Origin: a virus
Virus record (IMG/VR): IMGVR_UViG_3300025276_000234
Location: 1 to 22,510 of that record
DNA: 22,510 bases
Reading direction: 5' to 3' (one strand)
In this document: positions 1 through 6,494 of the stretch, one piece after another
How positions within the stretch are numbered: position 1 is the first letter of the stretch
Layout: every line of letters starts with the position of its first letter
Position numbers and translations under genes: made by a program
Notes under the pieces: generated by a model
Databases searched by the model: none
Told to the model about the DNA's origin: nothing
The model's input: the letters and a program-made list of their open reading frames with translations, nothing else

Positions 1-95
1 GTGCAACCAAGGGCAACGACTTCTGTGAGCCATGCGCTGCGCACATAAACTTGTTCAACTACCTGTGGAGGGTGACCGACCATGAAAGATTCTAA
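1..95 (+). CDS. C-terminal end of an unidentified protein (partial)
   Basis: The third frame is open from the window edge to a TAA at 93-95 and reads 30 residues ending in TDHERF. It contains a CEPC (CxxC) motif followed by a hydrophobic-aromatic stretch. Its end overlaps the next gene by 14 bases, the compact packing seen throughout this strand. The product cannot be identified from this fragment. The other two frames close within 48 bases, which mildly favours this reading. Confidence 0.4.
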   Translation, partial: ATKGNDFCEPCAAHINLFNYLWRVTDHERF

Positions 96-261
96 CGATG
101 CGCAAACCATTGACTGGGTAGATTTTGTAGGCGAACCAGAATTGGTTGAAGACGGCGAGCTGCTTATGCCTACATACGCTACACCAAACCCTGCGCTGAA
201 TACTGCGCTAACCAAGATCGTAAACGTAACCCTGCAAGACTTACTTGCTGAATATAACTAA
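82..261 (+). CDS. Small acidic hypothetical protein, 59 aa
   Basis: ATG at 82 is preceded by GGAGGG (67-72) with a 9-base gap. The 59-residue product is acidic in its N-terminal half (WVDFVGEPELVEDGEL) and ends in LAEYN. The TAA at 259-261 overlaps the AGGAG ribosome binding site of the next gene, so the two are probably translated from one message. I do not recognise a family. The strong ribosome binding site and tight spacing are the main reasons to call it. Confidence 0.6.
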   Translation: MKDSNDAQTIDWVDFVGEPELVEDGELLMPTYATPNPALNTALTKIVNVTLQDLLAEYN

Positions 262-272
262 GGAGCACGACC

Positions 273-1211
273 ATGAACCAAGTATCAGAAACAAACTACC
301 AAGACCGCGTGTACCAAGCGTACGCTGAACCCTTAACCCCTGCGCCTGTGCCCTCGATATCTAGCAGCGCAGTGCTAGTGAGTCTGTCTAGGTCTGTACC
401 CAAGATGACCAAGATAGACAAACAAGTTACCGCAGAGGTAACTTCCGCTAAACACGCGAGCAAAAGCGCGGGTAAATTCCAGAAGAAACTACTTAACTGT
501 AGCGTGCTAGATGCACTGCATACGCTTAGTGGGCAGATATACAGTTACCACATAGAGAACACTGTAGCGTGGACAGATCGAGGTCCAAGGCTGCTGCCCA
601 ATGAGAAGCTGATCGACTACAAGAATACGGTGGAGGCGTTCTTTGTCGAGGCAGACCTGTTATGGGAAGACTTTTTGCGGGTGTATCCAAGTAGGGTAGC
701 CAGTGCGCAGCTAAACCACGTGGGGGATATGTTCAATGAGTCGGACTACCCGACAGTCGAAGAGCTACGCCGTAAGTTCCGTATGGCTGTGTCCTATGAG
801 CCGATACCCGATGCGGGTGATTTCCGAGTGGATATAGGTAACCAAGCTGCACAGGAAATGGCAGATACATACACCACGTTGCTACAAGACAGGGTTAGAG
901 CTGCGATGGGTGACGTGATGGAACGCTTGACCGCCCCCCTAGTGAACATGAGTAAGATGCTGGACTACCACGAGGGCGAGAAGGCCACGGGATTCAGAGA
1001 TACGCTAGTCGATAACGTGACGGCTATTGTAGACCTGCTGCGCACATGCAATCTGACTAACGACCCGCACATCACTAGTGTACAGAAACAACTGCGTGCA
1101 ACGCTGACAGGTGTAACGCCTGATGGACTGCGCCGAGACCCTACGCTGCGAGCCAATACCAAGCGCGACGTAGACTCGATCATCAAAAACCTCCCCTCGC
1201 TAGGCTTCTAG
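273..1211 (+). CDS. DUF3150-like protein, 312 aa
   Basis: ATG 273 follows AGGAG (261-265) at a 7-base gap. The protein looks like the DUF3150 family of phage and proteobacterial proteins: an LSRSVPKMTKIDKQVTAEV segment (about residues 38-56), then WTDRGPRLLP (100-109), a helical FFVEADLLWEDFL stretch, a DYPTVEELRRKF segment (about 158-169) and PIPDAGDFRVDI. It is predicted to be mostly alpha-helical, with no signal peptide or membrane segment. From memory, DUF3150 genes sit beside a CobS/MoxR-like ATPase and a VWA protein, and both follow here, which supports the call. No enzymatic activity is established for the family; a partner or adaptor role with the ATPase is inference. The family name rests on recalled sequence feel. 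Confidence 0.7.
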   Translation: MNQVSETNYQDRVYQAYAEPLTPAPVPSISSSAVLVSLSRSVPKMTKIDKQVTAEVTSAKHASKSAGKFQKKLLNCSVLDALHTLSGQIYSYHIENTVAWTDRGPRLLPNEKLIDYKNTVEAFFVEADLLWEDFLRVYPSRVASAQLNHVGDMFNESDYPTVEELRRKFRMAVSYEPIPDAGDFRVDIGNQAAQEMADTYTTLLQDRVRAAMGDVMERLTAPLVNMSKMLDYHEGEKATGFRDTLVDNVTAIVDLLRTCNLTNDPHITSVQKQLRATLTGVTPDGLRRDPTLRANTKRDVDSIIKNLPSLGF

Positions 1212-1226
1212 CGGGTGGGTGTACTA

Positions 1227-1254
1227 TTGACATAACATAACAGAACCTTATAAT
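1227..1254 (+). promoter_or_regulatory. Near-perfect sigma70 promoter
   Basis: TTGACA (1227-1232) and TATAAT (1249-1254) are both full consensus hexamers, separated by 16 bases. The site lies in the 119-base gap between the DUF3150-like gene and the AAA+ ATPase gene, giving a predicted start near 1261 and a leader of about 70 bases. It points to transcription of the ATPase/VWA module by host RNA polymerase soon after infection. Confidence 0.85.
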
Positions 1255-1296
1255 AGACACCGTAACAGCAACAAACAGCACGACCCCAACCAACCC

Positions 1297-1314
1297 TGTG
1301 GACAATTGTCCACA
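1297..1314. promoter_or_regulatory. 18-bp perfect palindrome, candidate operator
   Basis: The sequence TGTGGACAATTGTCCACA is its own reverse complement with no interruption. It lies about 36 bases downstream of the predicted transcription start and 16 bases ahead of the ATPase start codon, immediately before the GGAG ribosome binding site. Position and symmetry suit a dimeric repressor site. As RNA it could form only a tight hairpin with a small loop, and no U-tract follows, so it is not a terminator. The binding protein is unknown. Confidence 0.6.
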
Positions 1315-1330
1315 ACAACGGAGCAACACA

Positions 1331-2431
1331 ATGAATAACGCAAACACAGCACAAGCAATGTACGCACTGGGCATCAACCAAACAGCCGACCTGATCGGCA
1401 CCATCGGGCGGGACATAACGGTAGTGGTGCAAGGAAACATGGGGACAGGCAAGTCCTCGATCATTAACATCCTCGCTGACCGTTTTCCAAACCACAAACC
1501 TGTTTACCTAGACTGTACAACGATGGTCGATTCAGCCGACATGTTTATGGTCAAGTATTCCGAGGACGGTAAGACCTTTAAGACCGTGCCGCTCGAAGAC
1601 CTTGGGCTACACCTGCCAGACCAACCCATTATTCTAATGCTAGACGAGATCGGTAAGTGTAACCGCTCAGTGATCCTAGCCTGTAACCGCATCATGCTCG
1701 AACGTAAGCACAGCGGGTATGAGTTACACCCTGACAGTATTGTGTTCGCTACTACTAACCTAGGCTCCGAAGGGTTAGGCGACCTACTACCTGCACACAC
1801 CCGCAATCGCATCACCGTAGTGACCATGCGTAACCCTGACAACATGGAGTTCATCGAGGACTTTGGCATCAACAACAACCTCGACCCTGCACTACTTGGT
1901 TTCTGTAAAGAGAAGCCCGAGCTATTCCACAGCTTCGAGCAGTACGAGAACCCCGAGGAGAACCCTTACATACCTCACCCACGCGCCAACCGTGTTGCCT
2001 TTACTACCCCACGCTCACTGCACAGGGCTAGTGACATACTCAAAATGCGCCACTTGTTGGACGACACACAGCTATCCGCTGCCTTGATTGGTACGATTGG
2101 TGACCGTGCTGCGCTAGACCTAGCTGCCTTTATATCCCTAGCTGACAAGCTACCAACCCGCGAACAGATAGAGACCGACCCGATGAATGCGCCTGTACCT
2201 GACAGCCCTGCGGCTATGTGTATGGTGGTGTATCGAGCACTGGCAACTATCGAACGTAAGTGGGTAGACCCTTGGCTGACTTACATGAACAGGTTACCCA
2301 AGGAAGCACAGGGCTTGTTCGTTAACGGAGTGCGTGCCCCCAAGTACAGCCGACGTGACTACGTGGTGCAGAACAAGGGGTTCCAAGACTGGTGCATGGC
2401 TAACAACTACATGTTCAGTGCTGACAAATAA
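1331..2431 (+). CDS. MoxR/CobS-like AAA+ ATPase, 366 aa
   Basis: An AAA+ ATPase of the MoxR/CobS type. Walker A GNMGTGKSS is at residues 35-43, Walker B ILMLDEIGK at 101-109, sensor 1 VFATTNL at 138-144, and RNR at 158-160 is a likely arginine finger. A short N-terminal region and a C-terminal helical lid (to SADK) complete it. I chose ATG 1331 because GGAG (1320-1323) lies 7 bases upstream; a GTG at 1298 in the same frame has no ribosome binding site and overlaps the palindrome. MoxR-type ATPases work as ring-shaped remodellers with a VWA partner; a VWA protein follows at 2568. In cobaltochelatase, CobS with CobT drives metal insertion, but no CobN-like subunit is visible, so protein remodelling is a better guess than cobalamin synthesis. 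Confidence 0.88.
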   Translation: MNNANTAQAMYALGINQTADLIGTIGRDITVVVQGNMGTGKSSIINILADRFPNHKPVYLDCTTMVDSADMFMVKYSEDGKTFKTVPLEDLGLHLPDQPIILMLDEIGKCNRSVILACNRIMLERKHSGYELHPDSIVFATTNLGSEGLGDLLPAHTRNRITVVTMRNPDNMEFIEDFGINNNLDPALLGFCKEKPELFHSFEQYENPEENPYIPHPRANRVAFTTPRSLHRASDILKMRHLLDDTQLSAALIGTIGDRAALDLAAFISLADKLPTREQIETDPMNAPVPDSPAAMCMVVYRALATIERKWVDPWLTYMNRLPKEAQGLFVNGVRAPKYSRRDYVVQNKGFQDWCMANNYMFSADK

Positions 2432-2442
2432 GGGGGTGAGGT

Positions 2443-2574
2443 ATGGATAGGCAAGAGTTTTTTGAGTGGTTAGAAACGTGCCCGACCCACAAGTGGGAAG
2501 TAAACGACGAAGGGGAAGGGTATATCGTCGTGTCATTCCCAACACAAGAATACGAGGAGAACGAATCATGCTAG
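2443..2574 (+). CDS. Small hypothetical protein, 43 aa
   Basis: ATG 2443 follows GGGGGTGAGG (2432-2441), a purine-rich but very close ribosome binding site. The product has TCPTHKWEVNDEGEGYIVVSF in its middle, a pattern like short phage proteins with a CPxHxW motif, then a glutamate-rich tail. Its stop (2572-2574) overlaps the VWA start by seven bases, so translation is probably coupled. It fills the gap between ATPase and VWA genes exactly, which argues that it is real. Function unknown. Confidence 0.6.
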   Translation: MDRQEFFEWLETCPTHKWEVNDEGEGYIVVSFPTQEYEENESC

Positions 2575-3809
2575 CAATCAACACACAACTATCAGCCGAA
2601 CAGCGGCTATCTAAAAACATCACGCAGATCATGGGCAACCCGAAGTACGTGGCGCTCGCAGGTGTACTAATGATCGGTGAGAAGGGTATCAAGGACGACT
2701 GCCCTACTGCCTACACTAACGGACGTGATGACTACTATGGACGTGCGTTTGTCGATGGACTGGCAGACTCAGAGTTTCGGTTCCTGATACTACACGAGAC
2801 ATACCACAAGCTGTTCAAGCACCTGACTACGTGGGATCACTTGTACAAGGACGATGCGCAGCTAGCCAACATGGCGTGTGACTACGTGATTAACCTGATG
2901 ATCGCTGACGAGAACCGTGACATGTTTGCGGTGATGCCCAAGGATGCTGAGGGTAACGCGATAGGCTTACTCGATGAGAAGTTCCGCAACATGGACACAG
3001 CGCAGGTCTACAAGATACTGAAACAAGAACAGGAAGAGAACGGTGGTGGTGGGGAAGGTGACGAAGGTGAAGGTGAAGGTAGTGGCAGCGGGGCAGGTGC
3101 AGGTGGTGGGCTAGACGAGCACGACTGGGAAGGTGCACAGGAAATGGACGAAGACGAACGGCGTGGGCTAGCACGAGACATCGACGAAGCTATACGCCAA
3201 GGTGCGCTGACCGCAGGTAAGGTAGGTAGTGGAGGCAACCGAGCTATCGACCAACTACTACAGCCCGAGGTTAACTGGCGCGAGGTGCTGCGTGAGTTCA
3301 TTACAGAAACGTGTCGAGGTAACGACGACAGCACGTGGAGACAGCCTAGTCGACGACATCTAGCGATGGGCATACTTCGACCTAGTGGTATTACCGAGCG
3401 AGTGGGCGAGCTAGTCATTGCCATCGACACGTCGGGAAGTATTGGACAGCACGAGTTAACCAAGTGCCTGAGTGAGATCAAGGGTGTCTGCGATATGGTC
3501 AAGCCCGAATCCGTTCGCATACTGTACTGGGATACCAAGGTGTGCAGCGAGGAAGTATACGGTGCTACAGGTACGCCACTCGAACAGCTTACACAAACAA
3601 CCAAGCCCGCAGGTGGTGGGGGTACGATGGTGCAGTGTGTGCCTGACTACATACAAGAGAAGAACATCAACGCACAGGCAGTGATCGTGCTGACTGATGG
3701 CTATCTAGGTGGGCATTGGGGTGCATGGAGCACGCCGCTACTGTGGGGAATCCTAGATAACAAGAGTGCCCGACCCACAATCGGCAAGACCTTACACATC
3801 AACCTATAA
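2568..3809 (+). CDS. VWA-like protein with N-terminal HExxH metallopeptidase-like domain (DUF2201 type), 413 aa
   Basis: Two parts are joined by a flexible linker. The N-terminal domain has LILHETYHK (HExxH, residues 76-80) and NMACDYVIN (101-109), as in the putative metallopeptidase domain of DUF2201 proteins. A Gly/Glu/Ser-rich acidic linker covers about 157-181. The C-terminal VWA-like domain has a MIDAS motif DTSGS (287-291), a GGGGT loop (349-353) and LTDG (375-378). ATG 2568 is chosen because GAGGAG lies just upstream; a start at 2466 in the same frame would run through the preceding small gene and add 34 unsupported residues. VWA proteins of this kind pair with MoxR ATPases, which matches the gene at 1331. 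Whether the HExxH site is catalytic or structural cannot be told; substrate unknown. Confidence 0.85.
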   Translation: MLAINTQLSAEQRLSKNITQIMGNPKYVALAGVLMIGEKGIKDDCPTAYTNGRDDYYGRAFVDGLADSEFRFLILHETYHKLFKHLTTWDHLYKDDAQLANMACDYVINLMIADENRDMFAVMPKDAEGNAIGLLDEKFRNMDTAQVYKILKQEQEENGGGGEGDEGEGEGSGSGAGAGGGLDEHDWEGAQEMDEDERRGLARDIDEAIRQGALTAGKVGSGGNRAIDQLLQPEVNWREVLREFITETCRGNDDSTWRQPSRRHLAMGILRPSGITERVGELVIAIDTSGSIGQHELTKCLSEIKGVCDMVKPESVRILYWDTKVCSEEVYGATGTPLEQLTQTTKPAGGGGTMVQCVPDYIQEKNINAQAVIVLTDGYLGGHWGAWSTPLLWGILDNKSARPTIGKTLHINL

Positions 3810-3826
3810 CTAACAGGAGCTACACC

Positions 3827-4813
3827 ATGAGAAACCGCATAGAAAAAACATTCGGATTTGACGCATCACTTAACCGCGAGATGGAGGTAGACAACTACTC
3901 TCCACGAATGGCAACGGAGTTAGCCGCGTTACAGAAACGTGTTAAGAAGTCTCACCCATTCGCTAAGTTCAGACACACCGCAGACGATGCGTTAGCCATA
4001 CGCCTTAGCCCCCAGAGTATGTGCTTCGATGCCAAGGTATCGTGGGACAAGGATGCCTACATAGTTATGACTGTAAGCACCCACCGCGCACGCGAACTAC
4101 CCTACGCCGACTTGGATAGGTACGGCATAGCCTACATTGATAGAAGTTTCACTAGCCTAACTAAGACCCTAGCCCGCGCGACTAAGCTAGTCAAAGATAC
4201 CGAAAGCGTGACAGGCGAGCGTGTGTTAGAGAAAATCATGCAGAGAACTGTAGACCCCTTTGGTCGAGGTCTTAAGCAAGCCCAAGAGACGTTAAACGAA
4301 CTCCAGTCTCGAGTGTTCAACGCAATGAGAAGCTCCGTAAGCAATGAGGCGCTGCTCGAATACTCCTTAGCTACTATGGAACAACGCCCAGTACGTGCCG
4401 ACATACGCCATCAAGTTGAGGACTGCACTAACAAGTACCTAGAGAGTAAGCGGGACTTAGGTGACTCTATTGCTGCGTGCGATGGACTACAGACTCTTTC
4501 TATATACAAGCTGAAGGACGTAGACAAGGTGTTCTTTCACTACAGAGACACGACCGCAGGTGAGATGCAGCGCGTCAAGCACGTAGACGATGTAAACAAT
4601 TTACCCCAAGAAGTTCTGGCTAAGCTGTCTGTGCTGCAAGCTACAGGTATAGATGCGATGGAGCCGTTGGGGTATTCGTATGACATAAAGGTGCTGACTA
4701 GTATTGGCTGCGTGCACAGAGACGCGAGCGATCTTGACTTTGTTGAAGACGCTATGTGTGTCTACGTCTCGCCCGAAACAATGACGGAGGTAGAAGCCCT
4801 TGTCGGATACTAA
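3827..4813 (+). CDS. Hypothetical protein, 328 aa, in the ATPase/VWA module
   Basis: ATG 3827 follows AGGAG (about 3814-3818) and lies 17 bases after the VWA stop, so it is probably in the same operon. No domain is recognised. The first 130 residues mix beta and helix (LAIRLSPQSMCFDAKVSWDK, IVMTV). The middle, about 130-225, is strongly helical with heptad-like spacing (LKQAQETLNELQSRVFNAM; VEDCTNKYLESKRDLGDSI). The end returns to mixed structure. There is no signal peptide or membrane segment. The gene order ATPase, VWA, this protein suggests a partner, substrate or adaptor of the module, but that rests on position alone. Confidence 0.75.
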   Translation: MRNRIEKTFGFDASLNREMEVDNYSPRMATELAALQKRVKKSHPFAKFRHTADDALAIRLSPQSMCFDAKVSWDKDAYIVMTVSTHRARELPYADLDRYGIAYIDRSFTSLTKTLARATKLVKDTESVTGERVLEKIMQRTVDPFGRGLKQAQETLNELQSRVFNAMRSSVSNEALLEYSLATMEQRPVRADIRHQVEDCTNKYLESKRDLGDSIAACDGLQTLSIYKLKDVDKVFFHYRDTTAGEMQRVKHVDDVNNLPQEVLAKLSVLQATGIDAMEPLGYSYDIKVLTSIGCVHRDASDLDFVEDAMCVYVSPETMTEVEALVGY

Positions 4814-5108
4814 CGCACCACTGTCACCAGACAAGTATACCTACCGAGTCGAATTCATTGGGGATACAGCTAGGGTGCAGTGTTTTGGTATACCCATACA
4901 CGCATGCGCTGAGTTCGAGGGAGAGACAGTCGTTCCAATAGTAGAGCTGCCCGACTGGGTAACGCGACGTGTTGCTGTACTGTGCACCATGTCGTACGAA
5001 CCACCTACCGAGTTCGTCAATAAGATCGGTAGGAGGATAGACAAATACGTTTACTGGATATTTTACGAAGGAGATGATGATGGCGATAACACCAGAGAAG
5101 AAAGTTAA
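4800..5108 (+). CDS. Hypothetical protein with TTG start, 102 aa
   Basis: A TTG at 4800 preceded by GGAGG (4786-4790) at a 9-base gap is the best start; no ATG fits. The gene overlaps the end of the preceding gene by 14 bases and the VRR-NUC gene by about 29 bases. The product is beta-rich in the middle (YRVEFIGDTARVQCFGIPIH) and ends in an acidic tail (YEGDDDGDN). No family is recognised. The strong ribosome binding site and chained overlaps support a real gene. Confidence 0.6.
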   Translation: MSDTNAPLSPDKYTYRVEFIGDTARVQCFGIPIHACAEFEGETVVPIVELPDWVTRRVAVLCTMSYEPPTEFVNKIGRRIDKYVYWIFYEGDDDGDNTREES

Positions 5109-5379
5109 AAACGCTATAGTAAAACAGTTGAAGTTGTTCGGAGATTCTGTATATTATTTCTTTCCTGCAACAGGTGGTTTCGGGCGTAGTGGCGTGCCCG
5201 ACATTGTAGGCTGCTTCAACGGCAAGTTCTGGGCAATAGAATGTAAGGCAGGTAAGAACACCACGACTGCATTACAGGACAGAGAACTAAACGCCATACG
5301 TAACGCACGAGGTGAAGCATGGGTAATCAACGAAGATAACGTCGATGCCGTAGCCATAATGTTTAGAAAATTCCTATAA
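5080..5379 (+). CDS. VRR-NUC domain nuclease, 99 aa
   Basis: A single-domain VRR-NUC protein of the PD-(D/E)XK superfamily. The core is GRSGVPDIVGCFNGKFWAIECKAG (about residues 35-58): D41, E54 and K56 form the D...ExK site, and Q66 follows at the usual distance. The length, about 100 residues, is normal for phage stand-alone VRR-NUC proteins, which act as Holliday-junction or flap nucleases in replication modules. Three ATGs in a row stand at 5074, 5077 and 5080; GAAGGAG (5067-5073) best fits the third, giving MAITPEKK. It belongs functionally with the polymerase, SNF2 helicase and SSB further right. Confidence 0.88.
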   Translation: MAITPEKKVKNAIVKQLKLFGDSVYYFFPATGGFGRSGVPDIVGCFNGKFWAIECKAGKNTTTALQDRELNAIRNARGEAWVINEDNVDAVAIMFRKFL

Positions 5380-5399
5380 AAACTTGGAGAATGATGATG

Positions 5400-6008
5400 A
5401 TGAGTAAGACAAGAGAAGAGTTAGAGAAAGAGTTACACAACACGAAGTCTTCACTTAGCTACCACAAGAACAAGAACAAGCCTAACAGGCGCAAGAAGGG
5501 GGAGTCGCCACAAGCAAGAGCGAATAGGCTTGCGGGCAACAAGGCGTGGAACGACGACAAAAGGGCTATGGCACATATAATAGCTCTTATCACGACTGAA
5601 AACGACGCAGACTATAAAGACGCGTACACCCAAGCGTGCGCTATGCCTGTGGAAGATGCGCGTGAACTAACTAAGGGGCACGAAGCCGAAGTAGAAAAAC
5701 AAGTTAAAGTACTGCAAGAAGCAAGAAAGGCTAGGCAAGAAAAAAGTGAGGTAAAGAAAATGATAGACGCGTGGGCAGACGAACCTAAGCCTGAACCTAA
5801 GCCTGAACCTAAGCCTGAACCTATACAAACCGTACCGGTATGCGTTCCCCTCGAAGACGCAAAGAAAATCCACATTCCCATCAAACGTGAACTGCTAAGC
5901 CTCGCCCAAAAAGTGGTGCTCGCGGAGTCTGGATTTGAGGACTTGAGCAGTGGACAAGTTGTCGGGTATGTATTAAACCGATACCTAAAGTACAACAAAG
6001 AAAGGTAG
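5400..6008 (+). CDS. Hypothetical protein with KPEP repeats, 202 aa
   Basis: Four ATGs in a row stand at 5391-5402; GGAG (5386-5389) fits 5397 or 5400 best, so MSKTREELEKEL is taken as the start. The protein begins with a charged helix and a basic stretch rich in Lys, Asn and Arg (about 19-40), continues with a long helical region, then a proline-glutamate-lysine linker made of a 12-base DNA repeat (about 128-141). It ends in a compact segment beginning KIHIPIKRELLSLAQ. That strand-helix-helix pattern recalls a ribbon-helix-helix DNA-binding fold, but this is only a pattern impression. Function unknown; DNA binding is a guess. Confidence 0.75.
   Translation: MSKTREELEKELHNTKSSLSYHKNKNKPNRRKKGESPQARANRLAGNKAWNDDKRAMAHIIALITTENDADYKDAYTQACAMPVEDARELTKGHEAEVEKQVKVLQEARKARQEKSEVKKMIDAWADEPKPEPKPEPKPEPIQTVPVCVPLEDAKKIHIPIKRELLSLAQKVVLAESGFEDLSSGQVVGYVLNRYLKYNKER
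5781..5822 (+). repeat. 12-bp tandem repeat, 3.5 copies, in coding sequence
   Basis: GAACCTAAGCCT is repeated exactly three times, followed by half a unit. Each unit encodes Glu-Pro-Lys-Pro, making a stiff extended linker between the helical and C-terminal parts of the host gene. The lack of third-position differences suggests recent expansion by slippage. Confidence 0.95.
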
Positions 6009-6112
6009 TGTGGGGTAAGGGTTTACTTGGTTTCCCTTACTCAATGTCCCAGTGGGCGGTGGGCATATTCAGAAAAACACCCTCAGTTAACGATCACGTC
6101 CACGGCATCTAG
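6008..6112 (+). CDS. Possible 34-aa small protein
   Basis: A GTG at 6008 overlaps the previous stop as TAGTG, the same junction used at 8253-8257, and opens a frame to TAG at 6110-6112. It encodes MWGKGLLGFPYSMSQWAVGI followed by a short polar end. An internal ATG at 6044 is an alternative start. No ribosome binding site stands out beyond AAAGG, and no family is recognised. The stretch can also be read as untranslated RNA. Confidence 0.25.
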   Translation: MWGKGLLGFPYSMSQWAVGIFRKTPSVNDHVHGI

Positions 6113-6261
6113 CTTTCTTCGATTTAGCTTGTGTCTCCTACGTGATGCGTTGCCGAAGAAACCGCGCTAAGGTTAGCCGTGCGAAGCTAACAAGTTGAAC
6201 TGAATAGGTGGGGATACTTGTTAGTGGGACACGCACCATAAATTAACTAAGGATAAAGACG
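6113..6261. other. Gene-poor stretch with competing hairpins
   Basis: No convincing gene lies here; the longest candidate is a 17-codon basic frame at 6145-6198. The stretch holds the right arm of one stem (6140-6146, pairing with 6093-6099) and two hairpins that share bases (6172-6191 and 6187-6224). No tRNA, U-tract or clear promoter was found. It may be a leader that controls the small genes starting at 6262, or decay of a former gene. Confidence 0.5.
6172..6224 (+). promoter_or_regulatory. Mutually exclusive hairpin pair, candidate RNA regulator
   Basis: Hairpin A pairs GTTAGC (6172-6177) with GCTAAC (6186-6191) over an 8-base loop. Hairpin B pairs CTAACAAGT (6187-6195) with ACTTGTTAG (6216-6224), 9 bp over a 20-base loop. 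Bases 6187-6191 are used in both, so only one can form at a time. The pair lies 38 bases before the start codon at 6262. No terminator U-tract follows hairpin B, so any switch would act on translation or RNA stability. Which, if any, is used is unknown. Confidence 0.4.
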
Positions 6262-6369
6262 ATGGACGCAGACTTAGATAGATGGCAAGACGAGCAAGAC
6301 GAAGACTACATTGACCCTGCTGAGCTAGCGCGTGATCGTGCTGAGTACTTAGCAGATCAAGAAGACTGA
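6262..6369 (+). CDS. Very small acidic protein, 35 aa
   Basis: ATG 6262 follows AAGGA (6249-6253). The 35 residues are very acidic (MDADLDRWQDEQDEDYIDP) with a short helix and end in LADQED. No family is recognised. It is the first of a run of tiny genes before the DUF3310 gene. The ribosome binding site and high Asp/Glu content resemble other small early phage proteins, but its length makes the call tentative. Confidence 0.5.
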   Translation: MDADLDRWQDEQDEDYIDPAELARDRAEYLADQED

Positions 6370-6398
6370 TACCAGATCCCAGTATCTTAGGAAAACAA

Positions 6399-6494
6399 AT
6401 GACTGAAGCAGAAATCAAAGCCATGCTTAAATTGTTTGCTCGCCAGTTAGAAATAGCAGCGGAACTTAAACAATTAAGAGAGGGAAACAAATGA
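6399..6494 (+). CDS. Very small helical protein, 31 aa
   Basis: ATG 6399 follows TTAGGA (6387-6392) at a suitable gap, and the TGA at 6492-6494 overlaps the next ATG as ATGA. The product is one amphipathic helix (EIKAMLKLFARQLEIAAELK). No family is recognised. The overlap with a better supported gene is the main support. Confidence 0.5.
   Translation: MTEAEIKAMLKLFARQLEIAAELKQLREGNK

Noticed and set aside
1298-1330. GTG at 1298 as the ATPase start
   Set aside because: It overlaps the palindrome and has no ribosome binding site; ATG 1331 has GGAG at a good distance.
2466-2567. 34-residue N-terminal extension of the VWA protein
   Set aside because: It is arginine-rich, runs opposite in frame to a better supported small gene, and lacks a ribosome binding site; ATG 2568 has one.
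3008-3604. Minus-strand reading frame of 198 codons opposite the VWA gene
   Set aside because: Serine- and proline-rich shadow of the Gly-rich linker region, without a start signal.
5576-5581. TATAAT inside the repeat-bearing gene
   Set aside because: No -35 element lies at a proper distance, and the site is inside a coding region.
6145-6198. 17-codon basic frame
   Set aside because: No clear ribosome binding site, overlaps the competing hairpins, too short to support.
6218-6244. Possible promoter TTGTTA-15-TAAATT before the small-gene run
   Set aside because: Both hexamers are weak (4 of 6) and the spacing of 15 is short; it also coincides with a hairpin arm.
6009-6261. tRNA gene in the gene-poor stretch
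   Set aside because: No T-arm GGTTCGA-like motif, cloverleaf or CCA end could be assembled on either strand.
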